Assembly (NCBI RefSeq): GCF_900188105.1
Contig: NZ_FZNP01000006.1
Location: forward strand, 372,001-436,000
Direction: 5' to 3'
Length of the DNA: 64,000 bases
Source: Actinomadura mexicana
GTDB lineage: Bacteria; Actinomycetota; Actinomycetes; Streptosporangiales; Streptosporangiaceae
In this document: positions 43,720 through 51,372 of the stretch, one piece after another
How positions within the stretch are numbered: the first letter of the stretch is position 1
Layout: the number at the start of each line of letters is the position of its first letter
Notes under the pieces: model-generated
Database searches by the model: none
What the model saw: only the letters and a program-made list of their open reading frames with translations
What the model was told of the DNA's origin: nothing
Program-made: the position numbers and the translations under genes

Positions 43720-44079
43720 GGGGTTCCAGGGGGTCGCCCCCTGGGAAGACACTGCGGGCCCCGGCGAAGGTGAGCCGGAGGCTCAACGAGCAGGGAAGAC
43801 CGCTACGTCGGGGTTCCAGGGGGTCGCCCCCTGGGAAGACACTGCGGGCCCCGGCGAAGGTGAGCCGGGGGCTCAACGAGCAGGGAAGACCGCTACGTCG
43901 GGGTTCCAGGGGGTCGCCCCCTGGGAAGACACTGCGGGCCCCGGCGAAGGTGAGCCGGAGGCTCAACGAGCAGGGAAGACCGCCACGTCGGGGTTCCAGG
44001 GGGTCGCCCCCTGGGAAGACACTGCGGGCCCCGGCGAAGGTGAGCCGGAGGCTCAACGAGCAGGGAAGACCGCCACGTA
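43720..44079. repeat. Four tandem 90-bp repeats between two tRNA-Glu genes
   Basis: The unit starting GGGTTCCAGGGGGTCGCCCC appears at 43721, 43811, 43901 and 43991, exactly 90 bp apart, and the copies differ at only a few positions. Each copy contains a hairpin (CCAGGGGG-TCG-CCCCCTGG) and a second one around GAGCC...GGCTC. Both strands are open reading frames over the array because 90 is a multiple of three, but neither strand shows a start signal or known family. Confidence 0.95.
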
Positions 44080-44150
44080 CCCCCGAGCGGATTCGAACCG
44101 CCGTTACCGCCTTGAGAGGGCGGCGTCCTAGGCCACTAGACGACGGGGGC
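44078..44150 (-). tRNA. tRNA-Glu (anticodon CTC), copy 2
   Basis: Identical over 73 nt to the copy at 43219-43291, with the same CTC anticodon. The last tandem repeat abuts its 3' end. It lies 24 bp downstream of tRNA-Gln on the same strand, so the three tRNAs may share a transcript. Confidence 0.95.
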
Positions 44151-44174
44151 GTGTGTCCGCCTGGGCGGACGCAG

Positions 44175-44246
44175 CTGGGGTACCAGGACTCGAACCTAGA
44201 CTAAGTGAACCAGAATCACTCGTGCTGCCGATTACACCATACCCCA
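44175..44246 (-). tRNA. tRNA-Gln (anticodon CTG)
   Basis: 72 nt on the minus strand: acceptor TGGGGTA/TACCCCA, anticodon stem AGTGA/TCACT with loop TTCTGGT (anticodon CTG), T-loop GGTTCGAGTCC, discriminator G. CCA is not encoded. Confidence 0.95.
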
Positions 44247-44347
44247 GAGAGGTACGCGCTCCCGAGCCGTTTCCGGCTGGTCGCTCGCGCCTCGATGAGA
44301 ATACAGGACAGCGGGAGTTGGGCCAAAACGATTGGCCGACCGGAGGG

Positions 44348-44983
44348 TCAGCGCGTGAAGTCGGGCGGTCCGATGTGGTCGTGGCCCCAGGCCACGAGGG
44401 GGCGGAGGCGACGCCAGGACGCGCGGACCCGGGCGATGACCTCGTCGGGGTCGGACATCCACGGGTCGGCGGGCCAGCCCTCCCTGGCGTAGAGGGAGCG
44501 GTGCCGCAGGAGGTCCAGCCGGGGGTGACCGGGGTCGGTGCCGCGCGGGCGGGTCTTGAGGCGGTCGCCGGCGATCTCCATGCCGGCGGCGCGGAGGCCG
44601 TCCACGATGGCCTGCAGTTCGGCGCCGTAGACGTCGGAGGCGGCGGCTTCGCGGTAGCGGCGGAGCTGGTCGGGGGTCGGGGCGTACATGCCGCCCGCGA
44701 CCATGAGCCCGTCCGCGTCGACCTGGAGGTAGAAGCCTTCGCCGGTGTGGCCGCCCTGATGGGTCTTGTACGGCGACTTGTCCTTACTGAACCGGACGTC
44801 GCGGTACGGGCGGAAGAGCTTCACGGCGCCGAACTCGTCTTCGAGTTCGGCGCACAGCTCGCTCAGAGGGTCCCGCACGTGGCGCTCGTAAACGACCTTG
44901 TGGGACGTCCAGTAGGTCTTGCTGTTGTCGGCCTGCAAGCCCTCGTAGAAGGCGAAGGCCTCGTCGCTGAAGCCGGTGAACAC
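44348..44983 (-). CDS. DUF2461 family protein
   Basis: 211 residues. The family marks are FTGFSDEAFAFYEGLQADNS, FRPYRDVRFSKDKSPYKTHQ, GEGFYLQVDADGLMVAGGMY and the end LRPLVAWGHDH. This is a widespread bacterial family of unknown function. It lies 10 bp after the FAH-family gene on the same strand and is probably co-transcribed. Confidence 0.93.
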   Translation of the reverse strand: MFTGFSDEAFAFYEGLQADNSKTYWTSHKVVYERHVRDPLSELCAELEDEFGAVKLFRPYRDVRFSKDKSPYKTHQGGHTGEGFYLQVDADGLMVAGGMYAPTPDQLRRYREAAASDVYGAELQAIVDGLRAAGMEIAGDRLKTRPRGTDPGHPRLDLLRHRSLYAREGWPADPWMSDPDEVIARVRASWRRLRPLVAWGHDHIGPPDFTR

Positions 44984-44993
44984 CTGGGCCCCC

Positions 44994-45767
44994 TCAGTCG
45001 CGGGCGATGACCCGGTTGGTGAGGCTGCCGATGTTCTCCACGGTGACGGTGACCTCGTCCCCGATGTCCAGGGGGCCGACGCCGGCGGGGGTGCCGGTCA
45101 GGATGACGTCGCCGGGCAGCAGCGTCATGACCTGGCTGACGTACTGGACCAGTGTGGGGATGTCGTGCAGCAGCAGGGACGTGCGGGCCTCCTGCCGGAC
45201 CTCCCCGTTGACGGTCGTGGAGATCGCCAGGTCGGCGGGGTCGATCTCGGTCTCGATCCACGGGCCGATCGGGCAGAACGTGTCGAAGCCCTTGGCCCGC
45301 GTCCACTGCCCGTCCTTCGCCTGGAGGTCGCGGGCGGTGACGTCGTTGGCGCAGGTGTAGCCGAGGATGACGTCGGCGGCGCGGGACGCCGGGACCTCGC
45401 GGCACATCCGGCCGATGACGACGGCGAGCTCGCCCTCGTGGTCGACGCGCTCGGACAGCTTCTGCGGGTACGCGATCGCCTCTCCCGGGCCGATCACGGC
45501 GGTGGACGGCTTGGAGAACAGCACCGGCTCGGCGGGCGGCTCGTCCCCGCCCATCTCGCGGACGTGGTCGGCGTAGTTCTTCCCGATCGCGATGATCTTG
45601 CTGGGCAGGATCGGCGCGAGCAGCCGGACGTCGGCGAGCGGGAGGCGCTGCCCGGTGAAGGTCAGCTCCCCGAAGGGGTGGGCCGCGATGACGGCGACGG
45701 TGTTCTCCTCCACCACACCGAAGGACATGCCGTCGTCGGTGGAGAATCTGGCGATACGCATGGTCAA
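44994..45767 (-). CDS. Fumarylacetoacetate hydrolase family protein
   Basis: 257 residues with the FAH-fold signature: IIAIGKNYADHVREMG, DHEGELAVVIGRMCREV, YTCANDVTARDLQAKDGQW, and GDVILTGTPAGVG. The acidic metal ligands are in EGEL and NDVTARD. Relatives hydrolyse or decarboxylate acylpyruvates, for example in aromatic catabolism. Specific substrate unknown. It forms a pair with the DUF2461 gene. Confidence 0.93.
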   Translation of the reverse strand: MTMRIARFSTDDGMSFGVVEENTVAVIAAHPFGELTFTGQRLPLADVRLLAPILPSKIIAIGKNYADHVREMGGDEPPAEPVLFSKPSTAVIGPGEAIAYPQKLSERVDHEGELAVVIGRMCREVPASRAADVILGYTCANDVTARDLQAKDGQWTRAKGFDTFCPIGPWIETEIDPADLAISTTVNGEVRQEARTSLLLHDIPTLVQYVSQVMTLLPGDVILTGTPAGVGPLDIGDEVTVTVENIGSLTNRVIARD

Positions 45768-45844
45768 AGCCTAGTACGCCGACCAGAAGCCGCAGCCCGG
45801 CCGGTCGGTCCCGGGCTCTGCCGTCCGGCCGCGGGCGCGGGCGG

Positions 45845-47356
45845 TCAGAAGCCGCAGGCCCTGCCGTTCAGCTCGCAGGACTTCGGGGTGGACGCCGCTC
45901 CGGCCGCGCCGAACTGGATGTCCCACGTCGCGCCGGGCTGGATCGCGGGGACGCCGTCCAGGTTCCTGATCTCGACGGTGGAGCCGCCGTGCACGAGCCG
46001 GGCGCCCCAGATGTTCTTCACGTCCGCGCCCGGGGCCTTGAACGTCACCTTCCACGCCTTCAGGGGCTTCTTGGTGCGGTTCGTGATGACCATCTTGCCC
46101 TCGAAGTACCCGCTGTCCTGCTGGACGAGCTGGTACGTGATGCCCTTGCCCTGCACGAGCGGCCCGATCGGGGCGGTGGTCACCGGAGGCGGGGCGCCGG
46201 GCTGCACGCCCGGCTGCTGCCCGCCGGGCGGCTGGTTCGTGGGGACCCCGGACTGCGGGGGCGTCGCGGGCGCGCCGCCCCCGGGCGAGGGCGCGCCGGG
46301 TGACGCGGGTGTCGCGCCGCCGCCCTCCGTCGCCGGAGTGCTCCCCGCCGGGGACGCCTGGGGTGCGGTCTTGCCCCCCGACTCGGAGCCGCGGCCGAGC
46401 AGCAGCACCACGACGCCGACCAGGACGAGGACCACCACCAGGGCGATCAGCAGGATGAGGATCACCGGCCGCCGCGAGCGGGACGGCGGTGGCCCGGCGG
46501 GCGGCCCGCCGGGCAGCCCGCCGGACGGCGAGACCATCGCGGGCGGCGGCATCGGCGGGACGGTCGCCTCGTGGTGCGGGGGCATCGTGCTCTGGGCGGG
46601 AGGCGGGGCCCCGGGCATCCCGTAGGCGAACGCCGGGCCGCTCCCCGCCCGGTTCGCCGCCTCCTCCCCGGAGGCGAACTGCTCCGTCCACGGCGCCTCG
46701 GCCGGCATCGGGGCGGCCGCCTGGGCGGCCACCTGCGCGGGCGGCGCCTGCTCCGAAGGCGGCATCTGCTCAGGGAAGGGCGCCGGCTCCGGAACGCGCT
46801 CCTGGTAAGGAGCGGGAGGCTGGGCGTACACCGGCGCCGGGTTCGCGCCGTGCTCGAAGGCGGCCGGCTGCGCCGGTGGCGGGACGGCCGGAGCCGCCTG
46901 GGGCGGGACGACCGGAGCGGGCTTGGAGGGCTGCTCCATGGGGATGTCTGCGAAGGTGACCGGTGCCTGAAACGCGGTCATGTCCAGCTCGTCCACGGTG
47001 TCCGCGGGCGGCTGCTTCTGGAAGGCGATGTCGGGCGGGCCGTCCTGGAGCGTCGTGTCGAAGTCGTCCTCCGGCTCGTCGCCCGAGCCGTCCTGGTACG
47101 TCGTCTCCAGATCGTCTTCAGGGTCGTCGGAGGGGAGGTCCTGGAACCCCACGCCGTACGCCTGGGGGACGTCGTGGGTCGTGGCGTCCCCGTCGAAGAG
47201 GTCGTCCACCAGATCGTCGTCGACGGCCGGTTCGGCCGCCGTCCCCGGCAGGGCCGGCTCTCCGGGCGCCGCGGACTTCCTGGTGACGCCGAACTCGGCG
47301 GTCGTCTTGTGGTCCGGGGGCACGTACCCGGAGTCCTCGCCGCTCAACTCGTCCAC
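45845..47356 (-). CDS. Membrane-anchored protein with a CBM2-like cellulose-binding domain
   Basis: 503 residues. The first ~290 are acidic, then Pro-rich and probably disordered. A single membrane helix (VILILLIALVVVLVLVGVVV) lies at ~293-318, after RSRR, so the N-terminus should be cytoplasmic. A Pro/Gly linker follows, and the last ~105 residues resemble CBM2: YFEGKMVITNRTKKPLKAW, VTFKAPGADVKNIWGARLV, VPAIQPGATWDIQFGAAG and CELNGRAC with two cysteines for the disulphide. This puts a carbohydrate-binding module outside and a long unstructured tail inside. Confidence 0.82.
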   Translation of the reverse strand: MDELSGEDSGYVPPDHKTTAEFGVTRKSAAPGEPALPGTAAEPAVDDDLVDDLFDGDATTHDVPQAYGVGFQDLPSDDPEDDLETTYQDGSGDEPEDDFDTTLQDGPPDIAFQKQPPADTVDELDMTAFQAPVTFADIPMEQPSKPAPVVPPQAAPAVPPPAQPAAFEHGANPAPVYAQPPAPYQERVPEPAPFPEQMPPSEQAPPAQVAAQAAAPMPAEAPWTEQFASGEEAANRAGSGPAFAYGMPGAPPPAQSTMPPHHEATVPPMPPPAMVSPSGGLPGGPPAGPPPSRSRRPVILILLIALVVVLVLVGVVVLLLGRGSESGGKTAPQASPAGSTPATEGGGATPASPGAPSPGGGAPATPPQSGVPTNQPPGGQQPGVQPGAPPPVTTAPIGPLVQGKGITYQLVQQDSGYFEGKMVITNRTKKPLKAWKVTFKAPGADVKNIWGARLVHGGSTVEIRNLDGVPAIQPGATWDIQFGAAGAASTPKSCELNGRACGF

Positions 47357-47428
47357 CTTCCACTGACACCGATCTCATGGAGTCCGACGACCGGCGCGAC
47401 GGATCGGTTCACCACCCGCCCGAAGGCG

Positions 47429-47797
47429 TCAGCCGGCGGGGGCAGGTTCGAGTCCGCGGCGCGCGGCCTGCCGCATCTGCCGGTTGAGCGTAGCGGTGAT
47501 CAGCTCGATCGCGTCGGGAGTCGTGGCGTCCTGCGCGCCGCTGAGCCACCGGGTCGCCTCCGCCAGCAGCTCGTCGGCCGCGTGGTCGGCTCCGGCGTCG
47601 GCCATCCGTCCGAGGACGGCGCCGAGGCGCAGCGCGGCGTCGGCGCTCCCGGACTCGGCCGCCCGCCGGTACCAGCCGGCCGCCTGCTCCAGACGACCCT
47701 CGCGCTCGTACGTCTCGCCGAGGCCGAACGCCATGTCGGCCCAGGTCCCGTTCGTGGGACGCCCGAGGTCCGCGGGGCTCCAGGGGCGGACAGGCAT
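47429..47797 (-). CDS. Short Sel1/TPR-like repeat protein
   Basis: The ATG at 47797 gives 122 residues. One clear helical repeat is present (MAFGLGETYEREGRLEQAAG, WYRRAAESGSADAALRLG), typical of Sel1/TPR proteins, followed by more helices. The frame extends upstream to 47980 through tandem repeats that are unlikely to be coding. It precedes the CBM2-like gene by 72 bp on the same strand. Role unknown, probably protein binding. Confidence 0.75.
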   Translation of the reverse strand: MPVRPWSPADLGRPTNGTWADMAFGLGETYEREGRLEQAAGWYRRAAESGSADAALRLGAVLGRMADAGADHAADELLAEATRWLSGAQDATTPDAIELITATLNRQMRQAARRGLEPAPAG

Positions 47798-47856
47798 TCG
47801 ATCACTCCGGCAGTTCGGGTCGTAGGGATGTCGGGTCACGGGGGCAAGGCACGGGG

Positions 47857-47945
47857 CACTGTCTACCGGGCATTGTCTTACCGGGCATTGTCTTACGGGA
47901 CACTGTCTTACCGGGCACTGTCTTACAGGACACTGTCTTTCGGGG
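47857..47945. repeat. Six tandem 15-bp repeats upstream of the Sel1-like gene
   Basis: The unit CACTGTCTTACCGGG and near copies run from 47857 to about 47945 (units at 47871, 47886, 47901, 47916 and 47931, plus a shorter first one). They sit 60 bp upstream of the Sel1-like start on the minus strand, in its probable promoter or leader. Confidence 0.88.
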
Positions 47946-48147
47946 ACACGGCGCGCGGAAGCCTCGCACGTGCCGTGCACGCTCCCATAGTGGATCCTTC
48001 AACTGAAATCCGCTACCGGTTTCGCCGCTTTGACGAACTTTCTGCGTGACCGTACCGATACTCACGGAAAGATGCTCGTTCATTCGAACGAGCGGGATGA
48101 CTCCCCGCATATCCGCGAGCACCGGCCCGACACACCCGGCTGCACCG

Positions 48148-48426
48148 CTAACGCACCAGATCATGGTAATCCGGGTGCTTGCCGATCCACTTCTTGATGA
48201 ACGGGCACAGCGGGACGACCGACAGGCCCTTGGATCGGACGTCGTCCAGCGCGCCGCGGGCCAGCGCGCTTCCGACGCCCTTGCCCTCGAACGCCGAGTC
48301 GACCTCGGTGTGGGTGAAGACGACGGCGCCCTCGCCCCGCTCGTACTCGGCGAACCCGGCGAGGTCTCCGTCCAGCCTGATCTCGTACCGGCCCTGCTCG
48401 GCGTTGTCGGTGATCTCAGTGCTCAT
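48148..48426 (-). CDS. Small GNAT-type N-acetyltransferase (YidJ/GCN5-like)
   Basis: 92 residues. Conserved parts are RLDGDLAGFAEYERGEGAVV, FTHTEVDSAFEGKGVGSALA (acetyl-CoA motif GKGVGS) and VPLCPFIKKWIGKHPDYHDL. This compact acetyltransferase subfamily is widespread and of unknown substrate. It follows cimA by 36 bp on the same strand. Confidence 0.93.
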   Translation of the reverse strand: MSTEITDNAEQGRYEIRLDGDLAGFAEYERGEGAVVFTHTEVDSAFEGKGVGSALARGALDDVRSKGLSVVPLCPFIKKWIGKHPDYHDLVR

Positions 48427-48462
48427 GCCCTGATAATGCCCGCGCAGGCGAGGAGATTCCCC

Positions 48463-50040
48463 TCAGCCCGCCTCGTATCCGGCGCGGAGCAGGCAGTAGG
48501 TGACGGCCTCCTCCAGGGCCTGCCAGGACGCGGCGATGACGTTGTCCTCGACGCCGACGGTCCCCCACTCGCGCTCGCCGTCGCTGGACTCGACGAGGAC
48601 CCGGGTCCGCGCGTCGGTACCGTGCGCGCCCTCCAGGATGCGGACCTTGTAGTCGACCAGTTCCAGCCGCGCCAGCTCCGGGTAGAGGCGGCCGAGCGCG
48701 ATCCGCAGCGCGTTGTCGAGGGCGTTGACGGGGCCGTTGCCCTCGCCCGTCGCGATGATCCGCTCGCCCTTGGCGTGCAGCTTGACGGTGGCCTCGCTGA
48801 CCATGGACCCGTCCGGGCGGCGCTCCACGATCGACCGCCACGACTCGACCTCGAAGTGCCGCTGCCGGACGCCGGTCAGCTCCTCGCGCAGCAGCAGCTC
48901 GAACGAGGCGTCCGCGGCCTCGAAGGTGTAGCCGGTGGACTCCAGCTCCTTCACCCTGTCCACGACGGCCTTCGCCTTCTCGCCGGACAGGTCGTAGCCG
49001 AGCTCGCGGCCCTTCAGCTCGACCGACGCGCGCCCGGCCATGCTGGACACCAGCATCCGCATGTCGTTGCCGACGGCCGCCGGGTCGATGTGCTGGTACA
49101 GGTCGGGGTCGATCTTGACGGCGGACGCGTGCAGCCCGGCCTTGTGGGCGAACGCGGACACGCCCACGTACGGCTGCTGCGAGCTCGGCGCGACGTTGGT
49201 GACCTCGGAGACGGCGTGCGCGATCCGCGTCATCTCGGCGAGCTGGGCGTCGGAGACGAGGCTCATGCCGCGCTTGAGCTGGAGGTTCCCGACGACGGTG
49301 AACAGATTGGCGTTGCCGCTGCGCTCGCCGTACCCGTTCGCGCAGCCCTGGACGTGCGTCGCGCCCGCCCGGACGGCGGCGAGCGTGTTGGCGACGGCGC
49401 AGCCGGAGTCGTCGTGGCAGTGGATGCCGACGCGGACGCCGTGGCCGACGACCTCGTGCACGACCTCGGCCAGCTCGTCCGGCAGCATGCCGCCGTTGGT
49501 GTCGCAGAGCGCGACGACGTCGGCGCCGGCCTCGGCTGCGGTGCGGACCGCCTCCAGCGCGTAGGCGCGGTTGGCCTTGTGGCCGTCGAAGAAGTGCTCG
49601 GCGTCCAGGAAGACCCGTTGGCCCTCCGCACGCAGGTGGGAGACCGTGTCGCGGATCATCGCGAGGTTCTCCTCCAGGGTGGTGCGGAGGGCCAGCTCGA
49701 CGTGCCTGTCGTGACTCTTGGCGACCAGGGTCACGACGGACGCGCCGGAGTCGCGCAGGGCGGCGACCTGGGGGTCGTCGGCCGCCTTCACCCCGGCCCG
49801 GCGGGTCGCGCCGAACGCGGTGAGCTGCGCGTGCCTCAGGTCGAGCTCTGTTCGAGCCCGCCTGAAGAACTCGGTGTCCTTGGGGTTGGCGCCCGGCCAG
49901 CCGCCCTCGATGAAGCCGACGCCCAGGTCGTCCAGATGCCGCGCGACCGCGAGCTTGTCGGGCACGGAGAGGTTGAGCCCCTCCTGCTGCGAGCCGTCGC
50001 GCAGGGTGGTGTCGTAGACGTGGAACGCGTCGCCTTGCAT
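48463..50040 (-). CDS. cimA: Citramalate synthase
   Basis: The ATG at 50040 (MQGDAFHVYDTTLRDGSQQE) gives 525 residues, the CimA length. The DRE-TIM barrel shows TTLRDGSQQEG, the metal ligands in GIHCHDDSGCAVANT and GCANGYGERSGNAN, and a C-terminal LeuA-like regulatory domain (~375-525). It condenses pyruvate and acetyl-CoA to (R)-citramalate, a threonine-independent route to isoleucine; the family also includes close 2-isopropylmalate synthase relatives. Its leader carries an attenuator with a branched-chain leader peptide. Confidence 0.94.
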   Translation of the reverse strand: MQGDAFHVYDTTLRDGSQQEGLNLSVPDKLAVARHLDDLGVGFIEGGWPGANPKDTEFFRRARTELDLRHAQLTAFGATRRAGVKAADDPQVAALRDSGASVVTLVAKSHDRHVELALRTTLEENLAMIRDTVSHLRAEGQRVFLDAEHFFDGHKANRAYALEAVRTAAEAGADVVALCDTNGGMLPDELAEVVHEVVGHGVRVGIHCHDDSGCAVANTLAAVRAGATHVQGCANGYGERSGNANLFTVVGNLQLKRGMSLVSDAQLAEMTRIAHAVSEVTNVAPSSQQPYVGVSAFAHKAGLHASAVKIDPDLYQHIDPAAVGNDMRMLVSSMAGRASVELKGRELGYDLSGEKAKAVVDRVKELESTGYTFEAADASFELLLREELTGVRQRHFEVESWRSIVERRPDGSMVSEATVKLHAKGERIIATGEGNGPVNALDNALRIALGRLYPELARLELVDYKVRILEGAHGTDARTRVLVESSDGEREWGTVGVEDNVIAASWQALEEAVTYCLLRAGYEAG

Positions 50041-50074
50041 GTGAGAACCCCCAGGGGGATCAGCGCCAGGACAC

Positions 50075-50105
50075 AAAAAAGACCCCTCACGGACGTGAGA
50101 GGTCT
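50075..50105 (-). terminator. Attenuator terminator in the cimA leader
   Basis: On the minus strand, AGACCTCTCACG (from 50105) pairs with CGTGAGGGGTCT (to 50080) with one mismatch and is followed by six T residues (50080-50075). It is the only rho-independent terminator with a perfect T-run in this window and lies 35 bp before the cimA start, so it must be regulated. Confidence 0.93.
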
Positions 50106-50140
50106 GCGCGCCGGCGTTGTCCCGTTAGCTGCCGGCGCGC
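50106..50140 (-). promoter_or_regulatory. Leader hairpin overlapping the leader peptide stop (attenuator control element)
   Basis: GCGCGCCGGC (50106-50115) pairs perfectly with GCCGGCGCGC (50131-50140). The 5' arm on the transcript encodes Arg-Ala-Gly-Ser of the leader peptide, so a ribosome stalled at the earlier Leu-Val-Ile-Ile codons or at the stop would change its folding. The element abuts the terminator stem, as expected for the attenuator control region. Confidence 0.8.
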
Positions 50141-50169
50141 CAGCCGATAATCACGAGGCTGTGGCGCAT
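50125..50169 (-). CDS. cimA leader peptide rich in branched-chain residues
   Basis: A 14-residue ORF starts at the ATG at 50169 and ends with TAA at 50125-50127: MRHSLVIIGWRAGS. The consecutive Leu-Val-Ile-Ile codons are what a ribosome-mediated attenuator sensing branched-chain amino acids needs. The layout is comparable to the MRTRILVLGKRVG leader of Streptomyces ilvB. The purine-rich site before ATG is weak. Confidence 0.85.
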   Translation of the reverse strand: MRHSLVIIGWRAGS

Positions 50170-50435
50170 GATGCGCCCAGTCTGCCACACCGCCCGCGGA
50201 TCTGGGACATCCGTCTCACACTCTGGGACGTCGCCCGCCGGACCCGCCCCCGCGCCGGCGGCCGCCCACCACCGAAAAGCCATATCGCGCTTTTCTCCAC
50301 TTGGAGTTCATTGCACAATAAAAAACGATTACCAAGCAAAATTTCAAGGCCATACATTTGTCACCTCGAAATGCACTTGCGCTTGCACGGTAAAACGAAG
50401 AATGATCGCACTGTCCGCCGGAGGAAGGGGATCCG

Positions 50436-50675
50436 ATGAGCGGCGAACCGGTCCAGGGGACGGTGGCGTCCTGGGACGACGAGGCCGGCTGGGGGGTGCT
50501 GGTCTCACCCGACGTGCCCGGCGAGGTCTGGGCGCACTTCTCGGCCGTACGCGCCGAACCGGGCGCCTTCGCCTCCCTCGATCCGGGCGAGAGCGTGCTC
50601 TTCACCTGGGAGGAGGCCGAACAGGACGGCTACGCCTACCGCGCGCTGGACGTGCGGTCGGCCGGCCGCGGCTGA
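50436..50675 (+). CDS. Small cold-shock-like (CSD/OB) protein
   Basis: 79 residues beginning MSGEPVQGTVASWDDEAGWG, VLVSPDVPGEVWAHFSAV. The pattern follows the cold-shock fold (GTVxSWxxExGWGVLxxP, VWAHFSAV) with altered RNP1. It is related in layout to the gene at 8990. GGAGG before the ATG supports the start. The 266 bp upstream to the cimA leader start contain no other gene and an AT-rich patch (about 50300-50400) that may be its promoter. Confidence 0.85.
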   Translation: MSGEPVQGTVASWDDEAGWGVLVSPDVPGEVWAHFSAVRAEPGAFASLDPGESVLFTWEEAEQDGYAYRALDVRSAGRG

Positions 50676-50752
50676 GCACCGGGACGGCGGGCTGATCACG
50701 GCCGTCCACCCGCCGTGGGGGACGGCGAACCTTTTCGAAGGGAATTCCTGGA

Positions 50753-51316
50753 ATGCGCATGCACTCATTCGGCCGGACCGCGGCCGCCTCCGGAACGGCC
50801 CTGGTGATGGCGCTCGGCATCGCGCCCGCCGCGACCGCCGCGACCGCCGTCGACCGCCCGGAACGCGCCGCACCCATCCATTACTACGTGTTCACACCAC
50901 GGAACCAGTCCTTCGCCTACCACGACTCGGTCGGCACGTTCCGCGCGCAGGTGAAGCTGGCCGGGCCGCACTCCAGGCGATACCCGATGCCGTGGATGTT
51001 CCAGATCACCAGCGCGAAGCTGCGGGCGATCGCGCGCGGCAACGCCGTCTGCACGGCGACCGGGCTGAACGGCCGGTACCACGACCGGCACGTCATCCCC
51101 GTCGGCTACGTCTGGCACTCCACCGTCGCACCGCACCGCGCCCGGAAGGTGTACACGCTCTCGGGCACCTGCACCTTCGCGGTGCAGGTCGGCGGCCGGC
51201 CCGGCCGCGCCTTCGTCGGCTTCTCGTTCCACTACGCCGTCAACCCGTTCTCGCGGGGCGCCGGCCCGGCGAACAAGGGTCCGGTCGTCAAGACCTCGGT
51301 GCACATCCGGCGCTGA
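50753..51316 (+). CDS. Secreted protein of unknown family
   Basis: 187 residues with a signal peptide (MRMHSFGRTAAASGTALVMA then LGIAPAATAATA). The mature part has two cysteines (NAVCTATG and SGTCTFAVQ) that may pair, and many His, Arg and Tyr residues. It starts 77 bp after the cold-shock-like gene with GAAGGGA as ribosome site. No known family is recognised. Confidence 0.75.
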   Translation: MRMHSFGRTAAASGTALVMALGIAPAATAATAVDRPERAAPIHYYVFTPRNQSFAYHDSVGTFRAQVKLAGPHSRRYPMPWMFQITSAKLRAIARGNAVCTATGLNGRYHDRHVIPVGYVWHSTVAPHRARKVYTLSGTCTFAVQVGGRPGRAFVGFSFHYAVNPFSRGAGPANKGPVVKTSVHIRR

Positions 51317-51328
51317 GCGGCCCGGCCC

Positions 51329-51361
51329 GGCGGCGCGCCTCGCCTGCGAGCGCGCGCCGCC
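51329..51361. terminator. Bidirectional terminator hairpin between the secreted protein gene and ilvE
   Basis: GGCGGCGCGC (51329-51338) pairs with GCGCGCCGCC (51352-51361). It lies between two convergent genes, 12 bp from either stop, and can serve both. Confidence 0.75.
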
Positions 51362-51372
51362 GGCGCCGCCGA

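Noticed and set aside
43720..44079. CRISPR array
   Set aside because: The units are contiguous 90-bp repeats with no variable spacers, and no cas genes are in the window.
43542..44204. Protein-coding gene made of 30-residue repeats across the tandem array
   Set aside because: The frame is open on both strands because the unit is 90 bp. It runs through a tRNA-Glu gene, has no ribosome site and no family resemblance.
13176..44246. Integrative element using tRNA-Glu as attachment site
   Set aside because: No integrase, excisionase or transfer genes, and no direct repeat of the tRNA 3' end was found at the left edge; kept only as an accessory region.
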